Assembly: GCA_963931925.1 (NCBI GenBank)
Contig: OZ007570.1
Span: 24,560,408 to 24,624,407 of the forward strand
Reading direction: 5' to 3'
DNA from: Onchidella celtica
Taxonomy: Eukaryota > Mollusca > Gastropoda > Systellommatophora > Onchidiidae
DNA length: 64,000 bases
Part shown: positions 12,630-22,339 of the stretch, in pieces
How positions within the stretch are numbered: position 1 is the first letter of the stretch
Layout of the letters: each line of letters starts with the position of its first letter
Notes under the pieces: model-generated
The model's database searches: none
What the model saw: the letters and a program-made list of their open reading frames with translations, nothing else
What the model was told of the DNA's origin: nothing
Program-made: the position numbers and the translations under genes

Positions 12630-13206
12630 TGTCACGAGTGGAGTGAGCGGGATTCAAGGATTACGGGGGCCAGTGGAGTGAAGCTGTCGAGCAGGACAGG
12701 AGGAACGCATGAGTCGTGGCAGTCTGGCCACAGACAGGGATGTGTATAGAAATGTTAATGTGCTCTTAAGATGTATTACCTGTGATATTGATATACCCTG
12801 GGCCATTGAGATACTAATGTGAATTGAACTATTAACGTGCTATGGCCATGTTGAGGTGCTATTGGAAGGCTAAGGTGTTATTTCCATAGGGAGGTGCTAT
12901 TGAGAGACTGCGGTGCGAAAGAAATACTAAATGTGTTATTAAGACATTGAGTGGAGAGGCTGAAGCCGAAGTGTCTTTAAAAGTAACTACCAGGTTGTGG
13001 ACCCGAGGAAGAGTGCTTGAGGGAAGAAGGCCGTTGGACGGCAGTTGAATAGAGTAATATACTGTATGTCATTGCACTGTTATCTTTATCTTTATGTATA
13101 ATAAATGTGTGAGTCTGATGGGTTGTTCTGTTAAGTGTTATACTTGTTCGTTCGTGATTGTTGTCCTGTTATAATCATTACATCTCCCAGTCTGGGATTT
13201 GTGACA
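12630..13206 (+). repeat. 5' LTR (577 bp, internally deleted)
   Basis: Begins TGTCACGAGTGG and ends GGGATTTGTGACA. It is identical to the 3' LTR apart from four substitutions and the absence of 608 bp. The 608-bp gap falls at a GGC present on both sides in the long form, consistent with a microhomology-mediated deletion. AATAAA at 13100-13105 is the likely polyadenylation signal. Much of U3 lies in the missing part, so promoter activity of this LTR may be reduced (inference). Confidence 0.93.
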
Positions 13207-13207
13207 C

Positions 13208-13221
13208 TGGGGGCTCGTCCG
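13208..13221 (+). promoter_or_regulatory. Primer-binding site, tRNA-Pro type
   Basis: TGGGGGCTCGTCCG starts one base after the 5' LTR. It matches the first 14 of the 18 bases complementary to the 3' end of animal tRNA-Pro; the last four differ. The 16-bp stretch GCTCGTCCGTTGTGAC that includes the site's 3' part is repeated at 13229-13244 and again, diverged, from 13245. Confidence 0.75.
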
Positions 13222-13977
13222 TTGTGACGCTCGTCCGTTGTGACACTCGTCCGTTTAGTTTACCTGTGGTCATTTTGACATTGTGTATTCGTCATATCTA
13301 GTTGTTTTTCTGTTGTCTTTTGTTCGTGGGATGAATGGAAATTTCATGATGGTATAATTTATGTATATTTATGAATATGTATTGATGCATGTATTGCTAT
13401 AAATATGTACTAATGTGTACTTAAACTTTTCAGAGAGACAGTGTGTGTGCGTGCAGCCTGAAGGAGTCAAGCAGCCAGAGCTCCGAGTAAAGGGAAAAGT
13501 AAAATCAGGAAGTAAAAGTTAAGTAAAATTCAAAATTTTTGTGCCCTGGATTGTGGGCTGTTCCTTTAATCTGTCTTTTTCTCTGTTTTTGCTGTTTTCG
13601 TTTGCTGTCTTGAACTTAGTTTATCCTTTTCAAAAGGTGTGATAAACTTGGAACTTCGTTCATCACGGTGAACAGTCTTTAGGGCTTTGTTATTGTTTAG
13701 TTGTAGCGTCGATATCTTCTCTGTTTCTGCAGGAAGACGTATTCTCTTGTCCCCTCTCGTACCTATCTGTAGATACGTTCTTTTTTTCAGGCTCTGTTCT
13801 TGTTCGTACCTTGTAGTGTAATCGGTGTAGTTAGGTTGCATTTTTTTTCCCATTATAGCTTTTTTTTAGAAGCTTTGTCCTAGTCTGGTTCGTTGTCTTT
13901 GATGTCCTTGTGGTCCTTCTTCTGAATTTCTTCATTTTTGTCTTTTCTATTCTCTGTTGTTATTTAATAGTGCTGTA

Positions 13978-16487
13978 TGTTGGATGAACTACGAGTGGCT
14001 AATGTGGTTACTGCGTGGGTTCAATAGTAACTCCCTTAAGGATACACAGGATTAACAAACACAGGGTTCTGCTGGCAATCTTATTTATTCAAAAAGCCTA
14101 ACAAAGGTATCACTACCAAACAAAAAGGCATAGGAGAACCCTACCAAGCAAAAAAAGGCCAACCAGCCATCAGCTGGAACAAGAGAAAAAGACAAAAATA
14201 TGATTAGGATATAGCCTAATGACAACATTAATCAGGCAATCAATGGTGGACATACATAGTAATAGTATTAAGTATTAAATCAAACAACAACAACATAATA
14301 TAGAATTTAAGCAATAACCAACTGCATATGTATGCATGGAATAAAATAGCGCTAAGGTTAATGAATAACAACTACAAGTGGCTATATCATACACACAAGG
14401 AGTTTCCTAGTACACTGGCAACTAATGTACTAATCAAAGTATGGAGGACATAACAAATGAAGGGGCAAGAACACAATAGTTTCGCTCCACTGAGCCGGTG
14501 TACAGCACATCCAGAGTGGCCATTCCATTTAATAACGCAGTGGCCAACATGGCCCACTGACCGTCCATAACACAGACGCTGCATCCCAATGCAGGCCATC
14601 CTCATAGGCCCACTCCCATTATTAGTACTAACCCGCCCCAGGGCTATTGTATTGGTTACTTCCCTTCCCAATCGATACTGAAGGGTCATGCCCTTTGACC
14701 TTAGCCGCGGAGCTATGCCGCCAGGCTAACATGCGTATGACACACCACTAGATACATAAAGTAGTGTGTACATTCGAAACTATGTCCTTCACACAACCTA
14801 CGAACTCAATGAAACACAGCACGTCTGTAATATCTATAATCTATAATAGGTAGATCTATAGGCGGGACTCATTGCAACATGTGCAAACTCACTGAAACAT
14901 TGTTCATCCACCGCCGCACATAGAACAATCCTGGGGCTCACACATGTGAGGCCCAACTAATATTATACATCTCCAATAGGCCTACATGTAATTAATTACA
15001 CATCTTAAACACTAAACACGCAATCACAATCACACTGCTCTCTATAGCATAGTGGTACTGGCAAGGTACACAAATACCCGTAATACAATCAAGTGTATAG
15101 TGCCGCTCGCTGTAACATAAGCCATCCACATTAACATGTCAGGAAATCCTCACTGCCTACCACAACAAGGCAATGCTACACATACACTATATAATATATG
15201 CACACAAGAAAATCGTGATAGCTTGGTTAGCGAGCCATCATTATCATCTAGCACCGCAAACGTTAACTTTGACAATAAAGTCACAATATCAAGACACTGC
15301 ACTGCACCGCGCATCTTACACGTCTAATGACAATGGCAATTACCGCGAGCGGGACTCTGGAGTACAGACTCTGTAGATCAGCATTTCCTACGCAGCATCC
15401 CCGACAAGGGGGGGGGGGTGCGCAAATTAAAGTCACTTCTAATATAATAGTCTCCAACTTACCCAAAGTCTCTCTGCTACTGGCGCAACTGGACTAGGCC
15501 ATGTTTTGGGCGAGGCGCGCCACGGCAGGCCGCCGCCGATCTATTGTACTGCAAGGTCCACTTGTGCTTCCTATTGTTGCGGCGTCTTTGATGGAGTCTA
15601 CTGACCACTCGAACTGGCATCATCTTTATGAGCCAGCGCGGACGTCCGAGATGGCTATTACGTAGTCCAGTGTTGGACAAGTGAAAGGCTCGGACATTGA
15701 GTCCAGCCGAACAACATAACCGGTTAGGGTCCTAACACAATCGAATTTACAGTACGGTTAAAAGGGTGCACACAAAAGTCAATTAGGTATCCCAGTAAAC
15801 TGCAGAAATTACTCTATGGTCCCCTCCAGCTATAATTGAATAAATTTGACCCAGGTTGGAATTATCGGGGATAACATGCGTCTAACTCATAGTTTGCTTT
15901 AAATCCGAGACCCTCTTATTAATTATTTCAATAGGATATGTGCATCAAAGTACAACGAAATTAGTACCATTATAAAGTAGAAACTTGCTGCTAAAATTCT
16001 AACTGACTACTTATACCAGAAACCCGGTAATAGTTTTAATATAAATTTTCAAAGTGTCAGGACTAACAACATTGGACAAATTTGTGCGGGATACTTTCGT
16101 CCATTAATACCACGTATCTCCATTGATACCAAACGTTATCATGAGTACCTATTTTGTACCGATAGGGTATTGCCTACTCTCAACAATGAATTCGGGTTCC
16201 CGTCTTTCTGTCGGTGGATAACAACGAAGGAGCGAGTTGTAAGAAACTTAAAGCCATGATATAAGAGTTGGAAGCCTGGTGGTCAACATTTCCAACTGAC
16301 CAATCAAAATGCGCGCTGTTCACCGTGATGTGAATAACGGGTCCCGCGCTAGTATCACAAGGGAAATAATCCAATTAATGGTACTCGGCCAAGTGTCCAT
16401 AAACTACTATGAGTGACCGTCCCTCACTCACGCACTAGAGTTACCATGAAAGCACATTAAAAATAGAAAGTCGTTCATCCTCTCACA
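13978..16487 (-). mobile_element. Long LTR (solo-LTR-like insertion), unspliced form, in the Gmr1 leader
   Basis: Read on the minus strand it starts TGTGAGAGGATGAAC and ends GTTCATCCAACA, giving TG...CA ends, and it is flanked by TGTA on both sides (13974-13977 and 16488-16491), a 4-bp target duplication. It is 2,510 bp long. About 1.2 kb is homologous, inverted, to the copy at 27931-29165. An AATAAA lies close to its 3' end, as in an LTR. No internal coding region accompanies it, so it is best read as a solo LTR. It interrupts the untranslated leader of the Gmr1-type element and is therefore younger than that insertion. A 1,289-bp intron-like segment (14174-15462) is present here and missing in the other copy. 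Confidence 0.85.
14174..15462 (-). other. Intron-like segment inside the LTR
   Basis: On the minus strand this 1,289-bp segment begins GTAAGT after CTTTGG. It ends with a pyrimidine-rich tract TTTTTCTCTTGTTCCAG before CTGATGGC, with a CTAAT branch-point candidate about 30 bases upstream. The other copy of this LTR joins CTTTGG directly to CTTATGGC, removing exactly this segment. The boundaries therefore match a GT-AG spliceosomal intron to the base. Open frames inside are short and unrecognised. Confidence 0.75.
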
Positions 16488-16689
16488 TGTACATTTTGTG
16501 AACATAGAATTAGTTAGAGAGTATGCTATAAAAGGTTCATTTAGGTGTGTTTCTGAATTGCATTTGGAAATAGTGCTTGTTATTATAGTGGCATAATTTC
16601 AGGTCTCGGGATACGGCGGTTATAATAAGCTTATAGTAAGTACATAAACAGTTATTGTATTTCTAATTGTATCATAATAAATCCGTGAA

Positions 16690-19600
16690 ATGGCGGATCT
16701 CCGTGAGCTCATGAAAGTGGGTACGGAACTTGGCCTTGAAGGCGTAGAGCTACGTAGCTGGATTAAAGAGCAGCAGGCGGAATTGCGCGATGAGCGTGCT
16801 AAAGATAGAGAGCGAGAAAAAGAGGCTCAAGAGCGGCAGAGAGAAAAAGAGGCTCAGCAGCAGGAAAGAGAAGCGAAAGATAAGGAGCAGGAAAGGGAGT
16901 TAAAGCTAAAGGAGATAGAGGCGCAAGTAAAGATTGCGGAGTTGGAAATCAAAAAGAATGCGCCAACAGAAACAGTTGAGCGGCAGGGGCAAAACAAAGG
17001 TGGTGTTAGAATTAAGCTGCCGACGTTCGACGACCGGAAGGACGATATAGACGCCTTCCTTTACAGGTTCGAGCTAAATGCACAACTGCAATGGGGGGAG
17101 AATAAGCAATTATGGCCCACGTACCTGGCATCCTTATTGCAGGGGCGAGCGTTAACGTACTTTAAAGAGTTACAGCGCGAAGACGTGCATGATTACGATA
17201 AGCTGAAGTCTTTGCTGCTTCGCCGATTTGCGCGTACGGAGGAATATTTCCGGGAGCAGTTTAGGCGAGCACGTGCGGATACCAGGGAGGACTTTGCTGC
17301 CTTCGTCGCGAGACTGACAGAGTATTTTACGAACTGGTTGGACTTGTCCCATGTTGGCGCAGATTTTGCTAAATTGAAAGACCTAATGATCCGTGACCAG
17401 CTGTACGCGTCGTGCCATAAAGATTTAGTGGCTTTTCTAAAAGAAAACGAACCCGCGACGGTGCAGGAGGCGTCAAAGTTGGCGGAAGCATATCGTACGG
17501 CACATCCGTCCAAACCAGTCGCGAGGGCGTACGTACAGGATGCTGGTTACGTCGCCGTGGTTGAGGGGTCACCGACAGGACAGAGAGACAGGTCACGTCA
17601 GCGTGGTGCCTATAATGGGCAAGCCCAGGTTCAACGTAGGGGGTATTATCAATCACCTGCATGTGGAGCCGGTAAGTTTGACCGAGCAGGAGGGCTGGGT
17701 CGCGGTAATGGCCGAGGGCGGTTTGTAACCTTTGCCGATCATCGACGGCATAGGGACTTTAGTTCCGGTCGCGATGGGTCACGGGGACCCAGGTCTAGCG
17801 GAAGACAGGGAGCGGAATGTTGGACTTGCGGACGCGTAGGTCATTTTTCACGGGATTGTAGGGCCGCGAAGTGTTGGAACTGCGGAAGAGCAGATCACAT
17901 CAGCGTGAATTGCCCTGCAGATAGGATAGCGGCGAACGTGGATGGCAATCACGGTAGCTCCACTCCATGTTCCCCTAATAAATTTCATCATGCGGCCGCG
18001 TGTATTACATCGGACAACGGAAGCGGACAGTATTCTAAGTGTCCCAGTTGTGAGAAATTGTTATCTTCTGGTGTTTTACCTTGTGGGAGAAAGATTCCCG
18101 TTATAAATTCATGTCATACAGGAGGTGGTCTTAGGGTTTATCCGGGGTTTGTTGGGGACGAACCGGTCTCGGTTTTACGGGATACAGGATCTACCGTTGT
18201 GGGGGTGCATAGGGACTGCATTCATGATTCACAGCTTACAGGTGAGACTGTCCCATGCATACAATTTTCAGGGGCCATTGAGAAATTACCCATGGCAAAG
18301 ATAGTGATAGATACGCCTTTCCTTAGCGGGGAAGACGAAGCAGTCGTCGGTTTTTTTCCAGGCGCCCAGCTCATCATTGGTAATGTATCTCGGGTAGTTT
18401 CCCCTTCCGAAGAGAATGTGCAGGCATGGTCACAATCAAAAGGTATTGACTTTTGTGCCGCAGTCGAGACACGTCGACAGGTAGGTGAAAGGAGTAAGAT
18501 TAGACCTTTGGCAACGCCAGCGGTCAACCTGGATATCACACCAGAGCGCTTGGCGAGATTGCAAAAGGAGGATCCATCATTGAGTCCATGTTTTGGGGAG
18601 GCGCGAACAGAGAAAACGAGGAAATATAAGAACAGTTCGTCTTCCTTTGTTATCCAGGCGGGCATTCTGTTCCGAAAGTATGTTACGGTGGCTTCCATTT
18701 TAAAGCAGGTCGTTGTGCCAGCGTTGCTAATTGCAACAGTATTGCATTTGGCACATGATGTCCCATTAGCGGGTCATATGGGGATAGCTAGAACCAAAGA
18801 AAGGGTTCTTAAGAATTTTTATTGGCCATCCGTCCACAGAGATGTACGATTGTATTGTAAGACGTGCAGTGCGTGCCAAAAGACGGCGCATAAGGGTCGT
18901 ACACCCCAGGCTCCTCTTCAAAAGATCCCCACGGTTTCGGAGCCTTTTAAGAAGGTCTCGATTGACCTTGTTGGCCCCATTCACCCAGCTACCGATAGGG
19001 GATCCAAACTGAGAATTTTTAAGCCAGGAGACAAGGTTCTATTGTTATTGCCTACGGATCATAATAAGTTATTAATGACATGGAAAGGTCCTTATACTAT
19101 TGAGCGAGTCGTTTCGAAGGTAGATTATGCTATTCAGATTGATGGATCAGTTAAGGTTTTCCATGTTAATATGCTGCAGAGATTTTATGAGAGACCAGAG
19201 TATCTGTGTGCTCAGACGAAACCAGAGGAGAGTGTCTTCTCTATTGCTTGTACGGGGGTCGTAGACCAGTTAGACAGTGACGTAAGTGACACCGATGCAC
19301 AGGAAGAGGTACAAATTCAATTGCCGGAGTTAACTCCAACACAAGGTTACAGGGACGTAAAAATTAGCCCTGACCTTACGAGTTCACAGAGTAGGGAACT
19401 TCAGACCCTGTTAGCGTCATTCCCAGATGTTATTACAGATTTGCCGGGTCGCACTACGGTGATCCAGCACCAAATAAAGTTGACTTCGGATAAGCCAGTA
19501 TCTCTTAGACCTTATCCGCTGCCTTTTTCCAGAGATAGAGTTATAAAAGAAGTTGAGTCAATGTTGAAGTTAGATGTGATAGAACCATCAACATCGCCGT

Positions 19601-20619
19601 ATTCATCACCCATCGTCCTCGTGAAAAAACTTGATGGATCGGTGCGGTTCTGTATTGATTTTCGAAAATTGAATACTATTACGGTAGGCGATAGGGAGCC
19701 TATACCATTCCAAGAGGAACTAATAGCTTCATTGGCTGGTTCCACGTGGTTTTCCAAGATAGATTTAACGAAAGGTTATTGGGAAATTCCTCTTTCTGAG
19801 GAGTCGAAACAATACACGGCTTTCCAAACGCCCATTGGATTATTCCAATTTAAGGTCATGCCATTTGGGTTGGTAAACGCGCCAGCGACGTTTGCAAGAT
19901 TAATGAGACTAGTATTAAAGGACATACCTAATGTCGTGTCATTCTTTGACGATATAGCGTGTCATACGTCGTCATGGTCTGATCATATTCAGACACTAAC
20001 AGTAATTTTTAAACGATTACGTCATTTTGGGTTAACTGCTAAACCCACAAAGATGTATTTGGCATGTCCAGAAATAGTATTCTTAGGACATATCGTGGGT
20101 AGAGGTATTCAGAGACCTGAAGTAACAAAAATTGAGAAATTAGTAGGGTTGCAACTCCCTAAGACAAAGAAACAAGTCAGAAGCTTAGTGGGGATTTTAA
20201 ATTATTACAGGAAGTTCATTCCTAACTTTTCCTCGTCATCTCCTCTTACTGACCTTACTAAGAAGGGACAGCCCGATAAGGTCCGGTGGACGTCTGTTTA
20301 TCAGACAGCATTTGATAAATTGGTGACAGCATTATCATCGTCACCCATTCTGATATTACCCGATTTTCGATCTAAATTTATCCTCAGAACAGATGCGTCG
20401 GACTCTGGTGTCGGCGCTTGTCTTCTACAGGAGAAGAACGAATGTTTCCATCCTGTATGTTATGTCAGTAGGAAGTTATTGCAGAGAGAAAGAAAGTATT
20501 CTGTGATAGAGCGGGAGTGTCTTGCCATTCCTGATGGGTCGAGAATTCTGTATCCAGACAGACCACAAGCCACTAACGTTTTTGTCAAAGAATCGTTCGT
20601 CCAGCCCACGCTTGTCTAG
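16690..20619 (+). CDS. Gag-Pol polyprotein, integrase-first (Gmr1 order), internally deleted
   Basis: This 1,309-codon frame starts at ATG 16690; an in-frame TAA at 16678-16680 supports that start. Domains in order: charged coiled coil (about 24-90); gag/capsid (about 104-275); two CX2CX4HX4C zinc knuckles (377-390 and 395-408); retropepsin with LRDTGST (catalytic D498) and LIIGN (561-565); integrase HHCC zinc module (H689, H696, C726, C729); start of the integrase core with first catalytic D759; integrase C-terminal GPY-type module (WKGPY, 798-802); reverse transcriptase (about 925-1110, D1025 in motif A, FFDD at 1085-1088 in place of YxDD); RNase H (D1235, E1276). Around residue 774 the frame jumps from the core start to the C-terminal module, so the second D and the E of the integrase triad are missing. 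RNase H leaves frame after residue 1280. Gag and pol share one frame, with no frameshift signal between them. Confidence 0.93.
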   Translation: MADLRELMKVGTELGLEGVELRSWIKEQQAELRDERAKDREREKEAQERQREKEAQQQEREAKDKEQERELKLKEIEAQVKIAELEIKKNAPTETVERQGQNKGGVRIKLPTFDDRKDDIDAFLYRFELNAQLQWGENKQLWPTYLASLLQGRALTYFKELQREDVHDYDKLKSLLLRRFARTEEYFREQFRRARADTREDFAAFVARLTEYFTNWLDLSHVGADFAKLKDLMIRDQLYASCHKDLVAFLKENEPATVQEASKLAEAYRTAHPSKPVARAYVQDAGYVAVVEGSPTGQRDRSRQRGAYNGQAQVQRRGYYQSPACGAGKFDRAGGLGRGNGRGRFVTFADHRRHRDFSSGRDGSRGPRSSGRQGAECWTCGRVGHFSRDCRAAKCWNCGRADHISVNCPADRIAANVDGNHGSSTPCSPNKFHHAAACITSDNGSGQYSKCPSCEKLLSSGVLPCGRKIPVINSCHTGGGLRVYPGFVGDEPVSVLRDTGSTVVGVHRDCIHDSQLTGETVPCIQFSGAIEKLPMAKIVIDTPFLSGEDEAVVGFFPGAQLIIGNVSRVVSPSEENVQAWSQSKGIDFCAAVETRRQVGERSKIRPLATPAVNLDITPERLARLQKEDPSLSPCFGEARTEKTRKYKNSSSSFVIQAGILFRKYVTVASILKQVVVPALLIATVLHLAHDVPLAGHMGIARTKERVLKNFYWPSVHRDVRLYCKTCSACQKTAHKGRTPQAPLQKIPTVSEPFKKVSIDLVGPIHPATDRGSKLRIFKPGDKVLLLLPTDHNKLLMTWKGPYTIERVVSKVDYAIQIDGSVKVFHVNMLQRFYERPEYLCAQTKPEESVFSIACTGVVDQLDSDVSDTDAQEEVQIQLPELTPTQGYRDVKISPDLTSSQSRELQTLLASFPDVITDLPGRTTVIQHQIKLTSDKPVSLRPYPLPFSRDRVIKEVESMLKLDVIEPSTSPYSSPIVLVKKLDGSVRFCIDFRKLNTITVGDREPIPFQEELIASLAGSTWFSKIDLTKGYWEIPLSEESKQYTAFQTPIGLFQFKVMPFGLVNAPATFARLMRLVLKDIPNVVSFFDDIACHTSSWSDHIQTLTVIFKRLRHFGLTAKPTKMYLACPEIVFLGHIVGRGIQRPEVTKIEKLVGLQLPKTKKQVRSLVGILNYYRKFIPNFSSSSPLTDLTKKGQPDKVRWTSVYQTAFDKLVTALSSSPILILPDFRSKFILRTDASDSGVGACLLQEKNECFHPVCYVSRKLLQRERKYSVIERECLAIPDGSRILYPDRPQATNVFVKESFVQPTLV

Positions 20620-20710
20620 ATGGGCATTGGCTTTACAGCCGTATACGTTCGTTATTCAACCAATTCCAGGAACCAGCAATCATATCGCCGATTACCTTAG
20701 TCGAGCCTAG
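20531..20710 (+). pseudogene. RNase H C-terminal part, displaced to the +1 frame
   Basis: Immediately after the RNase H block ending ERECLAI, homology continues in the next frame with MGREFCIQTDHKPLTFL and ends IADYLSRA followed by a stop. QTDHKPL holds the third RNase H carboxylate. The stretch normally found between these blocks is largely missing, so a short deletion caused the shift. Domain homology ends here: integrase does not follow RNase H, in keeping with its upstream location. Confidence 0.85.
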
Positions 20711-21135
20711 GTGAAGATTTCAGTAGCTTACACATCGGAGGACAGGAACATTCGACAGACAGAACAACGAAGAGTCGCAGATTGTGCACAATTGGAAACG
20801 TATATCAGAAGAAATTGGGAAACATATGAACATTGACAGTGGTCTGTGTGAACGTTTCTGCGATCATAAAATATTGACATTATAAATATTATATGAGGAA
20901 TGGTTGATAGGTTGAGTGATTTTGATTCTGTATTAGGTATTATGTTTTAGTTAGGTATTGATGATGTGATACATATATGCATAGTGCAGGGCAAATTGAT
21001 CGCCAGGTTTTCCTCTGATTTAGGTATCATATGTGCTAGGGGCATGAGTAGGTCATTTTTACGTAAATATCGCTCACGCTCACTCGTTGACATTTATCTT
21101 GATGCGATTTGGAAATTAATTGCATTAATTTTTTT

Positions 21136-21149
21136 GGGGTGGGGGATGA
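21136..21149 (+). promoter_or_regulatory. Polypurine tract
   Basis: GGGGTGGGGGATGA, purines with a single T, lies directly against the TGTCAC start of the 3' LTR. This is where plus-strand DNA synthesis would be primed. It follows 20711-21135, an untranslated stretch without recognisable motifs. Confidence 0.8.
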
Positions 21150-22334
21150 TGTCACGAGTGGAGTGAGCGGGATTCAAGGATTACGGGGGCATGGAAGTGA
21201 GGGATTGACTCACGGGATAGTGAGGCTGCTCACCTATATTGATTTCTGTTAGTTAACGTTAAAGCGTGAAATGTTGTGAGTAGGGGGGTCGGCATGAGGC
21301 GAGAGCGCCGTACTGACAATCACTGCAAGTTAGAAGGTCCCAAGAGGCAGACGTGAATGAAAGCAGTCGGGACATTGTGATGTGTTTTCCAGTGATGACT
21401 GGTAGGTGGAACGATGATTGATAATTATGATGATTGATGTATTATATTCGCCTATGACCATGATGTAAATAAGTATATGTGAGAAATGTGGAAGTCATGG
21501 ATTACTGTGTATAGAAATGTGCGCCATGAGCGATAGATGTAAGTTAGGTTCATGGATTCGTAGCGAGAGTGAGTACTGTGTAATACGGGGGAGGTGTGTT
21601 ACCGTAAGATGTGTGGTGAGTGAAAGGTGGACTATTGGTGTACGCTTCATGGTTTGTAGTGAGGGGTGAAGTGAATAGAAATGGTATGGTGTTATACCAA
21701 TGTAATGTTATTTTTATAGGTGCCGGGGTCGGGCAGAGACGCCACCCGCGGTGAGCACAGGGGATAGGCCAGCATAGGGCCGAAGGCTACGCATAGGCCA
21801 GTGGAGTGAAGCTGTCGAGCAGGACAGGAGGAACGCATGAGTCGTGGCAGTCTGGCCACAGACAGGGATGTGTATAGAAATGTTAATGTGCTCTTAAGAT
21901 GTATTACCTGTGATATTGATATACTCTGGGCCATTGAGATACTAATGTGAATTGAACTATTAACGTGCTATGGCCATGTTGAGGTGCTATTGGAAGGCTA
22001 AGGTGTTATTTCCATAGGGAGGTGCTATTGAAAGACTGCGGTGCGAAAGAAATACTAAATGTGTTATTAAGACATTGAGTGGAGAGGCTGAAGCCGAAGT
22101 GTCTTTAAAAGTAACTACCGGGTTGTGGACCCGAGGAAGAGTGCTTGAGAGAAGAAGGCCGTTGGACGGCAGTTGAATAGAGTAATATACTGTATGTCAT
22201 TGCACTGTTATCTTTATCTTTATGTATAATAAATGTGTGAGTCTGATGGGTTGTTCTGTTAAGTGTTATACTTGTTCGTTCGTGATTGTTGTCCTGTTAT
22301 AATCATTACATCTCCCAGTCTGGGATTTGTGACA
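21150..22334 (+). repeat. 3' LTR (1,185 bp, full form)
   Basis: Begins TGTCACGAGTGG and ends GTGACA, and is followed by GTACA, the target duplication. It contains the 608 bp missing from the 5' LTR (about 21191-21798). AATAAA at 22228-22233 is the likely polyadenylation signal. Four substitutions separate it from the 5' LTR over 577 aligned bases. Confidence 0.93.
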
Positions 22335-22339
22335 GTACA

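Larger units (their letters stand above)
12630..22334 (+). mobile_element. Gmr1-type Ty3/Gypsy LTR retrotransposon, young but disabled
   Basis: Complete element of 9,705 bp. Both LTRs start TGTCAC and end GTGACA, and the element is flanked by an identical 5-bp duplication GTACA (12625-12629 and 22335-22339). A primer-binding site follows the 5' LTR, a purine tract precedes the 3' LTR, and one open frame encodes gag, protease, integrase, reverse transcriptase and RNase H in that order. Integrase before reverse transcriptase is unlike ordinary Ty3/Gypsy elements and is the order known for the Gmr1 group. The LTRs differ at only 4 of 577 shared positions, so the insertion is recent. It is disabled by a large deletion in the integrase core and a frameshift in RNase H, and a foreign LTR sits in its leader (13978-16487). 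Mobilisation would need proteins from another copy. Confidence 0.93.

Noticed and set aside
16180-16374. A 64-codon frame shared with 28046-28240 (about 58 of 64 residues alike) as a conserved small protein
   Set aside because: Both lie in homologous positions of the two LTR copies, neither begins with ATG at the shared start, and most differences change the amino acid. Shared nucleotide ancestry explains them.
16944-16954. FFDD in the reverse transcriptase (frame residues 1085-1088, about 19942-19953) as proof of a dead enzyme
   Set aside because: Both aspartates are present and the aromatic position varies among retroelements, so this alone does not inactivate the domain. The real lesions are in integrase and RNase H.
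21190-21798. The 608-bp LTR length difference of the Gmr1-type element as a second spliced intron
   Set aside because: Sliding the boundaries within the GGC microhomology gives no GT-AG on either strand. The best fit is GC-AG with no pyrimidine tract, so a deletion is the better reading.
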